Below are positions 1 through 8,713 of a stretch of DNA of 20,646 bases, piece after piece. Location: assembly GCA_041476545.1 (NCBI GenBank), contig JBGOTP010000045.1, positions 1-20,646 on the forward strand, read 5' to 3'. The stretch comes from JBGOTP01 sp041476545 (GTDB lineage: Bacteria; Acidobacteriota; Vicinamibacteria; Vicinamibacterales; CAVVIG01). The notes beneath the pieces were generated by a model. It had not been told where the DNA came from. It made no database searches and saw nothing but the letters and a program-made list of their open reading frames with translations. Position numbers and translations under genes: made by a program. Within the stretch, counting starts at the first letter, position 1, and each line of letters starts with the position of its first letter.

Positions 1-584
1 AGATACGGCCGGAGCGTCGCGTCAAGATCCACGCGCAGATGCTTGGCCGCCGGCCCCTCGCGATAGATTGTCCACACCAGGAACGAACCACCAAGCGTGA
101 CCTCGATCATCCGCGCCAGCGCCTGGACGTCTGTGTCAGCGCGCAGTTCGCCCGCAGCGACGGCGTCGGCGAGCAGCTGCTCGTAGCGAACCCGTGTGGC
201 CCGATTCAGCCGCAGCAAATGCCTGCGGAGCACCGGGTCCGCTAAATCGTTGTGCAGGTAGGCGAGATTCCGCAACGCGGCGCGGGGCGACTCGGCCAGC
301 CTGGCGTGCACCGCCGTGACGGCGCGCAGCGCGCTGAGCGGTGAAGACCTGCGCGCAGTGCGCGGCGCGCCAAAGCCGATATCGCCGGTGACGGCGGCGT
401 ACCGCGCGTGCGCGTGCAACAGCTGACGCTTGGAGCCGAACCGCTGCACCAGGGCGCCCGCCGTGACGCCTGCCTCCGCCGCGATGGCGCCGAGCGTCAG
501 CTCCGCGGGCCCGACGCGCAGCATCACCCGCACCATGGCCGCGAACACATCGGTATCCTCCGCCTTGCGACGCCGTGGGCTCAT
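1..584 (-). CDS. TetR/AcrR-family transcriptional repressor, C-terminus cut by window edge
   Basis: Reading the reverse strand from ATG at 584 gives 194 open codons that run off the left edge without a stop. Residues about 25-55 form a TetR-type helix-turn-helix: a helix ending LTLGAIAAEAG, a turn VTAGA, then LVQRFGSKRQLL. This is followed by an Ala/Leu/Arg-rich helical ligand-binding region. The start is fixed by an AAGGAG Shine-Dalgarno sequence 5 nt upstream. The gene is divergent from the SDR oxidoreductase at 631, and an inverted repeat of the TetR-operator type lies between them, so it probably represses itself and the oxidoreductase in response to a small molecule. The family is clear; the ligand is unknown and the extreme C-terminus is not seen. 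Confidence 0.88.
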   Translation of the reverse strand, partial: MSPRRRKAEDTDVFAAMVRVMLRVGPAELTLGAIAAEAGVTAGALVQRFGSKRQLLHAHARYAAVTGDIGFGAPRTARRSSPLSALRAVTAVHARLAESPRAALRNLAYLHNDLADPVLRRHLLRLNRATRVRYEQLLADAVAAGELRADTDVQALARMIEVTLGGSFLVWTIYREGPAAKHLRVDLDATLRPY

Positions 585-589
585 CGCGG

Positions 590-595
590 CTCCTT
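590..595 (-). promoter_or_regulatory. Ribosome binding site of the TetR gene
   Basis: AAGGAG on the reverse strand lies 5 nt before the ATG at 584. It decides the start of the edge-cut repressor gene. The same bases overlap the -35 box of the divergent oxidoreductase promoter. Confidence 0.7.
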
Positions 596-622
596 GACAT
601 AACCTAAACGACCGTTTAGTTT
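594..622 (+). promoter_or_regulatory. Candidate promoter of the SDR gene
   Basis: A perfect TTGACA (594-599) is followed after 17 nt by TAGTTT (617-622), a weak -10 box. The operator-like inverted repeat fills the spacer. Transcription would begin at about 629-631, at or next to the ATG at 631, so the message may be leaderless. The -10 box is only a 3 of 6 match. Confidence 0.5.
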
Positions 623-623
623 A
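600..623. promoter_or_regulatory. TetR-type operator (inverted repeat)
   Basis: The 16-bp core CTAAACGACCGTTTAG (604-619) is palindromic except for its two central bases. After one mismatch the symmetry continues through 600-602 and 621-623. It lies between the divergent repressor and SDR genes, over the spacer of the SDR promoter. TetR regulators commonly bind such sites between themselves and a divergent target; binding here is inferred. Confidence 0.75.
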
Positions 624-630
624 CACCGAC

Positions 631-1689
631 ATGACGTCACCGAAGATGGCAAAGAAGACGGCAAAGAAGAAGGTACTGGCCGGATCGAGGCCTCTGACTG
701 GACGTGTTGCGCTGGTGGCCGGCGCGACGCGAGGCGCCGGGCGCGGCATCGCCCGGGCGCTGGGCGAGGCCGGCGCGACGGTCTATTGCACGGGTCGAAG
801 CGTCACCGGCAAACCGTCGCCGTACGGACGGCCTGAAACGATCGACGAAACCGCGGCGATGATCAACGCCGCAGGCGGCTCGGCAATCCCCGTCCGCGTT
901 GACCACACGATCGAGTCCGACGTCAAAGCGCTCTTCCGGCGCATCGCCCGCGCGCACAAGCGACTCGATATCGTCGTCGACAGCGTCGCCGGCGAAGACC
1001 CGCTGATGAAACGGTACGGGTATCTCTGGCAGGCGGATCTGACGACCGCCGACGCGATCTTCCGGCAGGCCATCACGTCGCGCATCATGACGGCGAAGCA
1101 CGCGGCGCTGGCGATGATGCCCGCCAAACGCGGGCTCATCGTCGACGTGACGGAAAACGACATGATCGGCGGCGGCGGGAATCCGATGGCGCAAGCCGCC
1201 AAGCTGGCGCAGAAGGTGCTGCCGCTCCTGTGGGCTGCCGAGCTCGCGCCGCATGGCGTCGCCGTGATCGCCATCACGCCCGGCTTTCTACGCTCGGAAT
1301 CGGTGCTGCAGCATTTCGGCGTCACCGAAGACAACTGGCGCGAAGCGGGCAGGAAGGATTCAAACTTCCTGCAATCGGAATCGCCGCTCTTCGTGGGGCG
1401 CGCGGTCGCCGCGCTCGCCGGCGATCCGAAGGTGACGGCCCGCACCGGGATGCTCGTCAGCTCGTGGGAACTGGCGCGCAACTATGGATTCACCGACTAC
1501 GATGGACGCCGTCCAGACTGGGGCCGCCACAAGATTGATTTCTCGGTGTTGCCGCCGGAGTGGGTCGATCTGTTCCGCACAGGCACCGACTTGGAACTCA
1601 GGTGGCTGACGACGCTCGCGGCGCGGACGAAGACGTTCAAGGCAAAGATCCCCGGCGGAGCTAGCTCACGAGGCCCACGTACCCGCTGA
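631..1689 (+). CDS. SDR-family oxidoreductase lacking the catalytic tyrosine
   Basis: A 352-residue protein with a short-chain dehydrogenase/reductase Rossmann fold. The coenzyme motif GATRGAGRGIA is at residues 31-41 and TGRS follows strand 2, which suggests NADP(H). The region LTPGFLRSE-like (here AITPGFLRSES, 215-224) and the C-terminus match an SDR group often annotated only as 'SDR family oxidoreductase'. The YxxxK motif is altered: Lys191 is present, but the residue four before it is Ala187 (NPMAQAAK), and Thr174 stands where the catalytic Ser is expected. The N-terminus carries a Lys-rich stretch (MAKKTAKKK). A second possible start is ATG 646. It is controlled, by inference, by the divergent TetR repressor. 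The enzyme may be inactive or have another role; the substrate is unknown. Confidence 0.85.
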   Translation: MTSPKMAKKTAKKKVLAGSRPLTGRVALVAGATRGAGRGIARALGEAGATVYCTGRSVTGKPSPYGRPETIDETAAMINAAGGSAIPVRVDHTIESDVKALFRRIARAHKRLDIVVDSVAGEDPLMKRYGYLWQADLTTADAIFRQAITSRIMTAKHAALAMMPAKRGLIVDVTENDMIGGGGNPMAQAAKLAQKVLPLLWAAELAPHGVAVIAITPGFLRSESVLQHFGVTEDNWREAGRKDSNFLQSESPLFVGRAVAALAGDPKVTARTGMLVSSWELARNYGFTDYDGRRPDWGRHKIDFSVLPPEWVDLFRTGTDLELRWLTTLAARTKTFKAKIPGGASSRGPRTR

Positions 1690-1739
1690 ATGACCGGGAC
1701 TCGTCGCCTTGCTGCAGCTGCGGCGGCCCTGGCCGCGGT

Positions 1740-1979
1740 TTCCGGATCGCTGTCGCCGAGCACGCGGAGCGTGTCCCCTGGCCGCGAGCGGGATGCCGTT
1801 GCGGTTGCCGGCGGCGCGGCGGTCATCAGGCGTCACGATGCCGACCAGGTTCAACGGGTCGGCCGCGCTGCGCGTGAAGGTGGTCGCCGGATAGGAACGA
1901 CACGATTGCGTAGACGCCGATGCCCGCGAGGGACAGCGCCAAGCCCGCAAAAGGTCACCAGCAGTGCGGTGTTGCCCGT
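1740..1979 (-). pseudogene. Decayed C-terminal fragment of an FtsX-like ADOP/MacB-type permease
   Basis: The stretch between the SDR and vapC genes has no intact reading frame, but pieces in different reverse frames line up with the C-terminus of acidobacterial ADOP/MacB-type ABC permeases. NTALLVTF, then after a one-base shift in a T run AGLALSLAGIGVYAIVSFL, resembles the last-but-one membrane helix region. After a gap, TFTRSAADPLNLVGIVT resembles the loop and last helix; a further shift gives RVLGDSDPE, like the usual tail. This indicates at least two frameshifts and an internal deletion. I recognise nothing in 1980-2166. Confidence 0.5.
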
Positions 1980-2166
1980 GACTCAAGCCAGCAATCTGGC
2001 TGACAGTCGAGGCACAGCCGAGCCGAGGCGTGCGGATCGAAGACGACGGTTCGTGACGATTAACGGCGATCTGTTTACCGATGCCGGGGCCCGGGAAAGG
2101 CATCCGGCTGGGCGCGAGCGACCGTGCCCGGCGGGTCCCTGGTGCTGCCTCCGGTTCGGAAGTCGC

Positions 2167-2523
2167 CTACGCGGCGATGCCCAGGCGGCGAGCCGCCTGC
2201 ACCAGGCGACGGTCCCGGGTCCAGAAGCGTTCGCCGGCCAGGGTCGCCGACGCGAGCAGATGGACGTCGACCCACCCCAGACCGCTCCCCATCAGCACGT
2301 GGGCTTCGACGAAGGCGAGCACTTCTTCATGCTCCACGACCGGCGCCTGCGGGAGGTTTCGAAGCAGCCCCAGGATTTCGCTCCTGCGCTTCAGCGCGCC
2401 GCAGGCGAGTTCGCCCACAACGAACGGATGGCAGAGCACTGTCTCTTTCAGGAGCAGCCCGGCGAGCTGTCGGTCGGCGACGCGTAGATGGTCGACCCAG
2501 ACGGACGTATCGACGAGGATCAC
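2167..2523 (-). CDS. vapC: VapC-type PIN-domain toxin (ribonuclease)
   Basis: A 118-residue PIN-domain protein of normal VapC length. The expected acidic metal-binding residues are visible: Asp5 in MILVDTSVW, Glu38 in VVGELACG, Asp86 in GWVDVHLLAS and Asp104 in WTRDRRL. Family members are Mg-dependent RNases that stop translation when their antitoxin is lost. The start is GTG at 2523, overlapping the stop of the upstream antitoxin gene by 4 nt (GTGA), which implies translational coupling. All catalytic positions are kept, so it appears functional. The RNA target cannot be read from the sequence. Confidence 0.9.
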   Translation of the reverse strand: MILVDTSVWVDHLRVADRQLAGLLLKETVLCHPFVVGELACGALKRRSEILGLLRNLPQAPVVEHEEVLAFVEAHVLMGSGLGWVDVHLLASATLAGERFWTRDRRLVQAARRLGIAA

Positions 2524-2729
2524 GCCGTCTTCCGCCTCGCATGCCCGCGACGCCTGGGGATGGGCCGAATGGCTTGCTCTGATCCGCCCAACGCCGCCAG
2601 GCGCTTAGCGCTCTCGCGCGCCACGAGCGCCTCGAGCCCGGCACGGACCACGGCGGTCTTTTCGCGCAAGCCGCTCAGTAGAGTCGCCCTCCCAAGCAGG
2701 GAGTCATCGATATTCAAGGTCGTCCGCAT
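2520..2729 (-). CDS. vapB: VapB-type antitoxin
   Basis: A 69-residue protein beginning MRTTLNIDDSLL, the ribbon-helix-helix DNA-binding start typical of the VapB antitoxin family, followed by GLREKTAVVRAGLEALVARESAKRLAALGGSE and a basic tail. The N-terminus binds the operator; the C-terminus wraps the toxin. An in-frame ATG at 2735 is also possible, but ATG 2729 matches the family start and lies 8 nt after a candidate -10 box. The gene overlaps vapC by 4 nt in a two-gene operon. Autorepression by VapB-VapC is usual in the family and is supported by the inverted repeat at the start codon. Confidence 0.9.
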   Translation of the reverse strand: MRTTLNIDDSLLGRATLLSGLREKTAVVRAGLEALVARESAKRLAALGGSEQAIRPIPRRRGHARRKTA

Positions 2730-2762
2730 ATGCATCAGTATGCTTATTCGATGCATATGCGG
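2724..2762. promoter_or_regulatory. vapBC operator: 13-bp perfect inverted repeat over the promoter
   Basis: CCGCATATGCATC (2724-2736) and its exact reverse complement GATGCATATGCGG (2750-2762) flank a 13-nt centre. The repeat covers the vapB start codon and the candidate promoter (TTGACC at 2766-2761 and CATACT at 2742-2737 on the reverse strand, 18-nt spacer). It is the natural binding site for the VapBC complex. Binding is inferred. Confidence 0.75.
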
Positions 2763-2866
2763 TCAAGTCAGCCGCACGCCACGCACACGAGAACGGTGCC
2801 AAGCCACCAGAATCGGTCTACCGTTTGCGACTCATGATGGCAGAGAAGGCGCTGACGAGCGCCCGA

Positions 2867-3223
2867 TTACTTCTTCTTCTGTTTGTCGACAATCAGCTGC
2901 CAGGCTTGACGGATGTGAGCGGCGAGCGCTTCGTCCGTGATCTGGTCCAGTTCGATTGCGATCCACCCACTGCTCCCGACATAGGGCGGCCGGTAATAGG
3001 TCGCGGGAGCTTCTTCGACCAACGCTTCCTGCAGGCCAGGCGAGGCTGGCAGCCACACCGCTACGTGCCCATCGTGGTGATGGTTGTTCGAAAACATCGC
3101 GAACACCCGCTTCTTCGCAAAGAACGTTGGCTCTCCATGCGAGACTTTTTCGATCGTGTCAGGCAGCGCCAGACAAGTCCTGCGCACGCGGTGCAATTGC
3201 CTCGCGAATGGCTTGCGTTTCAT
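2867..3223 (-). CDS. MmcQ/YjbR-family protein
   Basis: A 118-residue protein starting MKRKPFARQLHRVRRTCLALPDTIEKVSHGEPTFF. The pattern LP-(x)-E-x-x-SHGEPTFFAKKRVFAMF, then a HVAVWLP strand, YYRPPYVGSSGWIAIELD and a C-terminal helix, fits the small YjbR/MmcQ (CyaY-like fold) family in both length and order. The biochemical role of the family is poorly defined; DNA binding has been proposed. The ATG at 3223 is chosen because the protein then has family length; upstream codons show no similarity. The gene stands alone, divergent from the DUF3052-like gene, and ends in a Lys-rich tail. Confidence 0.82.
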   Translation of the reverse strand: MKRKPFARQLHRVRRTCLALPDTIEKVSHGEPTFFAKKRVFAMFSNNHHHDGHVAVWLPASPGLQEALVEEAPATYYRPPYVGSSGWIAIELDQITDEALAAHIRQAWQLIVDKQKKK

Positions 3224-3273
3224 GCCGTGGATTATAAAAGATGAAGAGTCGAGATCTTTCCGCAGGTGCACAT

Positions 3274-3900
3274 ATGGGTCTGGAAGCCACGACAGAGGCG
3301 ACATTTAGAGGCAAGACCGCGACCGGCAAGGCGCGGCTTGAAACGGACACGCTCGAATTCCGGAGCAATGCCTTCAAACTGTCGATTCTCTTCAAAGAGG
3401 TCAGAAAGGTGCTCTCGCGGGACGGCACGCTGACCATGACGACTGCTCAGGGCACACTGTCCCTGTCGCTCGGACCCGCGGCCGTGAAGTGGGCCACGAA
3501 GATTCAGCATCCGCCGTCGCGTCTCGAGAAGATCGGCGTGAAGCCCGACTGGAAAGTATCGGCTATCGGCATCGCCGACGAGGAGTTTCTTGATGACCTC
3601 GAGCGCGCGGTGCGCGTTCTCTCGGTCGGTCGAGTCTCGAAAGACTGCGACGCTGTGTTCTACGGGGTGACGCGCGAATCCGATCTTGGGCGACTCCCCG
3701 CCTTGAAGCGCGCGATCGTGCCGACAGGCGCCATCTGGGTGGTTCGTCCGAAGGGACGCCCGGAGATCTCCGAGCGCGCGGTCATGGCTGCGGGCAAGGC
3801 CGCGGGGCTCGTCGACGTGAAGGTCGTCGGCTTCTCGCCGACCCACACGGCTGAGAAATTCGTCATTCCTGTGGAAGATCGCAGATCCTCACATCCCTAA
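3274..3900 (+). CDS. DUF3052-like protein with N-terminal beta-rich domain
   Basis: A 208-residue soluble protein in two parts. Residues about 1-80 are rich in short beta segments (FRGKTATGKARLETDTLEFRSN, KLSILFKEVRKV). Residues about 90-200 resemble DUF3052: KIGVKPDWKVSAIGI, then CDAVFYGVTRESDLGRLPALKRAIVPTGAIWVVRPKG, and GLVDVKVVGFSPTHTAEKFVIP. No enzymatic role is established. An earlier in-frame ATG at 3241 is possible, but a TATAAA box at 3233-3238 would put the RNA start downstream of it, so ATG 3274 is preferred. The 3' end runs into the octamer repeat. It precedes thiC, but a separate promoter and riboswitch stand between them. Confidence 0.72.
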   Translation: MGLEATTEATFRGKTATGKARLETDTLEFRSNAFKLSILFKEVRKVLSRDGTLTMTTAQGTLSLSLGPAAVKWATKIQHPPSRLEKIGVKPDWKVSAIGIADEEFLDDLERAVRVLSVGRVSKDCDAVFYGVTRESDLGRLPALKRAIVPTGAIWVVRPKGRPEISERAVMAAGKAAGLVDVKVVGFSPTHTAEKFVIPVEDRRSSHP

Positions 3901-3924
3901 ATCCTCACATCCTCACATCCTTAC
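3885..3924. repeat. 8-bp tandem repeat (ATCCTCAC), five units
   Basis: Five consecutive octamers: ATCCTCAC, ATCCCTAA, ATCCTCAC, ATCCTCAC, ATCCTTAC, followed by two more degenerate units. The array spans the stop codon of the DUF3052-like gene and ends about 15 bases before the candidate thiC -10 box. The units are too short and contiguous for CRISPR. Confidence 0.75.
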
Positions 3925-3938
3925 ATTCCACGATCCGA

Positions 3939-3946
3939 TATATAGT
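3939..3946 (+). promoter_or_regulatory. Candidate -10 box of thiC
   Basis: TATATAGT contains TATAGT (3941-3946), a 5 of 6 match to TATAAT, 8 nt before the riboswitch. I see no good -35 box at the right distance. Confidence 0.45.
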
Positions 3947-3954
3947 CAACCAAA

Positions 3955-4035
3955 CCGCCAGGGGTATCCCCGAATCCGGGATTGAGAGCAAACCCTTGGA
4001 ACCTGATCCGGTTCAAACCGGCGAAGGGAGAGCGG
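3955..4035 (+). promoter_or_regulatory. TPP riboswitch (thi box)
   Basis: The conserved blocks of the thiamine pyrophosphate aptamer are in order: GGGGTATCCCC (3961-3971 region), TTGAGAG replacing the usual CTGAGA, ACCCTTGGAACCTGATCCGG, and the closing GCGAAGGGAG (4021-4030). CCGC (3955-3958) can pair with GCGG (4032-4035) as the base stem. This stem ends 1 nt before the thiC ATG, and the likely Shine-Dalgarno sequence (AGGGAG) lies within the aptamer. Control is therefore most likely at translation start: TPP binding hides the ribosome site. No separate terminator is visible. Confidence 0.93.
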
Positions 4036-4036
4036 A

Positions 4037-5644
<1,608 letters not shown>

Positions 5645-5721
5645 TCTGGCGTCAGCCGCGCAGGTCAGCTTCGCCCTCCATTCTCGACAAGCTCGCGACA
5701 CGGACGGGGTGCCTTTGTCAG

Positions 5722-7383
5722 ATGCCCATGCCACTCCCTAGCACTCCGTGGCGCCGCAGGACGATAGGCGCGGCCGCGCTCGCGGCGCTCTTCTTATTCC
5801 GGCTACTGTTCGGGTTGTCGAGCGAGTTCTTCTCCGAGGACACGACGCAGATCTTCCTGATGGGTCTGCGCTATCACGCGACCGGCGCCTGGCCGTATTT
5901 CGGGCCGGACGTCGTGTGGACGAAGAGCGAGATCCCCGGCGCTCTGCAAGCGCTGCTCGTCGGCGTCCCACTCACGATTGTTCCGGTGCCGGAAGCGCCC
6001 TTCGTCTTGCTCAATCTCCTGTCGATGGCGGCCCTCGCCGCCTTCGCGTGGTACATCACGGCGCGTCTCCCCCGCCTGCCAAAGTGGCTGGTGTGGGGCT
6101 GGCTGATGACGCTGCCGTGGACCCGCAGTTTCTCGACGCACGTCATCAACCCGTCTTACCTGCTTGCGCCCGCTCTCGTGTTCTTCATCGGCTTCTTCGA
6201 GGCCGTGCCGGCGTTCCGGATCGGCAGGATTCCGGAGCCTCTCGCGTTCTTCCTCATGGGTGCCGCGATTGCCTGGGTGCTGCAGATCCACATGTCGTGG
6301 CCGTTGTTGCCGCCGTACGCGGCGCTGGCATGGTTCTCGGGGTGGCGACGGGGTGGGCGTTCGATTGCGGCGAACACGGTGGCATTCGCGTGCGGCCTCC
6401 TGATCATCGGGGTGCTTCTGATTCCGACATTCGTCGTGGCCGGCGTGCACGCCGGATCGGGCGGCACGTTGAACAACCTGCGCCCGCACTGGGTCAACCC
6501 GTGGGTGGCGATAACGACCCTGGCGCGCTTGTTTTCCTTCGCGAGCCTCGAGATCTGGCGCTTCGTGACCAATGACGATGGCAAACGCCTCATGTTCCTG
6601 CTCCGCCATCTCTGGATTGCTCCAGTGGCGGTCGTGGTCTGGCTGGCTGGCCTCTGGCAGCCGTTCTGGATGCTGCGGGAATGGTTTCACACGCGGTCGT
6701 CATTTGCCGAATGGCGACCGCTCAAGATGCTGGTCGTTGCAACGGTCCTTCTCGTGTACGCCAGTTACTGGTTCGTGCTGGAGGCGGCCCAGGCGCACGC
6801 GTTCTACATCGTCGCTCCAATCGCCTTCGTCTACACCGCGTACTGCTGGACGTTTGTCGACTCGCCGCGCTGGCGCCGGATTGCGGCCGCCATCCTGTCT
6901 GCAAACATCGTGTTTCACGTGGGGCAAGCGTGGATTCAGGCGGCGGAGATATCGCTCTACCGAAACCGGGAGGTTGTTGCGGCTGCCGTTCGATTGAAGC
7001 AGCCGGAGATGTTCGCCCATCGCCGGGCGTTCGCGGTCGACGGAGGTCCAGCCGTCCTCGAGGATCCGTCGAGGCCGCACGACAGCGGGCAGGATGTTCA
7101 GTTATCGGACGTGCGCTTCACTCTGGGTCCGCGCAGGGTTGCACTCTGGGCGGTGACCCTGCGCAATCGTAGCGGCGGCGTTGCGTACCGCGACGTTGTG
7201 TATCAGACGTACTATCGCGACAAGAGAGGGCAGGTCGTCGACCAGAAGCGCGACTACATCAAAGAGATCTTCCAGCCGGGCGCAGTGGCCCTGCTGGAAC
7301 TGAACGATGGATTTGTCGCGGCGGGATCCACGTCGGCGACGATCGAGGTGTTGGGCGCGGAGGCGCTGTTGCCGATTCGATGA
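5722..7383 (+). CDS. Multi-spanning membrane protein, GT-C glycosyltransferase-like, with C-terminal soluble domain
   Basis: A 553-residue protein with a first membrane helix at residues about 15-33 and roughly nine to ten more hydrophobic helices up to about 400. The first loop has acidic residues (SEDTTQIFLMGLRYHATGAWPYFGPD, 38-63), and the layout recalls GT-C transferases that use lipid-phosphate sugars (ArnT/PMT-like), but I see no diagnostic motif, so the function is not assigned. Residues about 455-550 form a beta-rich domain (LSDVRFTLGPRRVALWAVTLRNRSG, YRDVVYQTYYRDKRGQ) like the FxLYD/transport-associated kind, probably outside the membrane. ATG 5722 is chosen because the frame upstream overlaps thiC without similarity. 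It lies 77 nt after thiC and may be co-transcribed with it. Confidence 0.75.
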   Translation: MPMPLPSTPWRRRTIGAAALAALFLFRLLFGLSSEFFSEDTTQIFLMGLRYHATGAWPYFGPDVVWTKSEIPGALQALLVGVPLTIVPVPEAPFVLLNLLSMAALAAFAWYITARLPRLPKWLVWGWLMTLPWTRSFSTHVINPSYLLAPALVFFIGFFEAVPAFRIGRIPEPLAFFLMGAAIAWVLQIHMSWPLLPPYAALAWFSGWRRGGRSIAANTVAFACGLLIIGVLLIPTFVVAGVHAGSGGTLNNLRPHWVNPWVAITTLARLFSFASLEIWRFVTNDDGKRLMFLLRHLWIAPVAVVVWLAGLWQPFWMLREWFHTRSSFAEWRPLKMLVVATVLLVYASYWFVLEAAQAHAFYIVAPIAFVYTAYCWTFVDSPRWRRIAAAILSANIVFHVGQAWIQAAEISLYRNREVVAAAVRLKQPEMFAHRRAFAVDGGPAVLEDPSRPHDSGQDVQLSDVRFTLGPRRVALWAVTLRNRSGGVAYRDVVYQTYYRDKRGQVVDQKRDYIKEIFQPGAVALLELNDGFVAAGSTSATIEVLGAEALLPIR

Positions 7384-7561
7384 CCGGGCATGCCTGTCAA
7401 GATGCCGGTGTGGGGACCGACGTTTCGTGCCCTGGACCCGGCTGGCGACAACGAGGCACGGTTGCGGTCAAGCAACCACCGGCTGAAAAGCGATAGTTGC
7501 CCGACGCTTCCCGCCGCATGGTTTGCCAACGGGACACCGTGCTACCGTGGACCAGAAAGAC

Positions 7562-8713
7562 ATGGGACGGTTATTCGCCCTCGTATCCTTCATGACCGCG
7601 GTGGCTGTGGGTGCGCTCGTGCCTGCCCGGCCGCGCGCGCAAGAGACATCGCCGCTGGCGGGCGTCTGGACGCTCAACCGTTCGCTGAGTGAGTTCCCGA
7701 GCGACATCGGGTTCAACATGTCCTGGGCGCCCACCCCAGGCGGAGACGGGCGGAGCGCGGGATCAAACGCCGGCGGTCGCGGACGTCGAGGATCGGCCGG
7801 CGGGGGAGGCAACCGAGGGGCCGCCGCTCCTTTGCCCGCTCGCCCGGAAAGCTACGACGACGCCCAGCGGGCCCAGTTGCTGACGGCGGAAGTCCGCAAT
7901 CCTCCGGTGCGTCTGATTGTCGTGAATACGCCGACCGCCGTGATAATCACGAACGAGCTGGGCCAGTCGCGCACTCTTCATCCGGACGGCAAGGAAGAGT
8001 CGATCGAAATCCAAGGCACGCCGATCCGTGTGACCTCGAAACGCGACGGCGATCGACTCGTGGCCCTCTACCGCGTCGACCAGGACCGTCAGATGAGTTA
8101 CACGTATTCATACTCGGCGAGTCCCTCGCGACTCGTCATCGATGTGCAATTTCTCGAACATGGCGCTGCCGGCGACAAGGCCAGACGCGTCTACGAACCA
8201 GGCGTCGGAGCCGAGACTGTCCCTTCAGTCAGCGCAGCTGCCGCGCCGGCCCCGGCAACGTCCCGGCCGCCGGCCCCGGAAACCCTTGACAAGCGCCCCG
8301 GGGCGGATTTGAGAGGACTCAAGAGCCTCGGAATCGTCGTCGAAGATCTGAGTGCCCAGGCCGCCGTCTGTGGGTTGAGTCGCGACGCCATTGAAAGCAA
8401 ATTGTCAAAGCAGCTCACTGATGGCGGCTTCGTGGTCCGGAAGAACTCGGACGAGGACACGTATGTGTACGTCAACGTCATCACGACCAGCCTGTCCAAC
8501 AGCCTGTGCGTGTCGCGGTACGACGCCTTTCTGTACACGAGCGCAACGGCCAAACTGTCGTATCACGATCAGCCCGTGCTGGTGCAGGTGTCCCTGATGC
8601 ACCGCGGGGGCATTAGCGGCAGCGCGCCCACGGATCATGGACCGGCGGTTGCGCGCGGTCTCGAGAATGTCATCGATCTTTTCGTCACGCAGATACACGA
8701 CGCGAACAAGTGA
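7562..8713 (+). CDS. Exported two-domain protein of unknown function
   Basis: A 383-residue protein with a signal peptide (MGRLFALVSFMTAVAVGALVPARPRAQ, cut near ARAQ-E). It continues LAGVWTLNRSLSEFP, a start common among exported acidobacterial proteins. Residues about 55-85 are a Gly/Arg/Ser low-complexity linker. Residues about 100-210 are beta-rich (RLIVVNTPTAVIITNELGQSRTLHPDGK). A Pro/Ala linker at about 220-250 leads to a second domain (LKSLGIVVEDLSAQAAVCGLSRDAIESKLSKQLTDGGF to the end) with two Cys that could pair. I do not recognise a family. A TTG at 7523 in frame is rejected because ATG 7562 places the signal peptide properly. Confidence 0.75.
   Translation: MGRLFALVSFMTAVAVGALVPARPRAQETSPLAGVWTLNRSLSEFPSDIGFNMSWAPTPGGDGRSAGSNAGGRGRRGSAGGGGNRGAAAPLPARPESYDDAQRAQLLTAEVRNPPVRLIVVNTPTAVIITNELGQSRTLHPDGKEESIEIQGTPIRVTSKRDGDRLVALYRVDQDRQMSYTYSYSASPSRLVIDVQFLEHGAAGDKARRVYEPGVGAETVPSVSAAAAPAPATSRPPAPETLDKRPGADLRGLKSLGIVVEDLSAQAAVCGLSRDAIESKLSKQLTDGGFVVRKNSDEDTYVYVNVITTSLSNSLCVSRYDAFLYTSATAKLSYHDQPVLVQVSLMHRGGISGSAPTDHGPAVARGLENVIDLFVTQIHDANK

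Noticed and set aside
136..600. Arg-rich reverse reading frame of 154 codons
   Set aside because: It is out of frame with the TetR gene, which has a clear helix-turn-helix and ribosome site; the Arg/Ala composition is typical of shadow frames at high GC.
1690..2487. Forward reading frame of 265 codons
   Set aside because: Its second half is antisense to vapC and the first half covers the permease remnant; Arg-rich with no recognisable motif.
3885..3932. Possible CRISPR array
   Set aside because: Units are 8 bp and directly joined without spacers.
7384..7561. Possible small gene (frame from 7390)
   Set aside because: The frame runs into the signal-peptide gene, has no clear ribosome site and no similarity.
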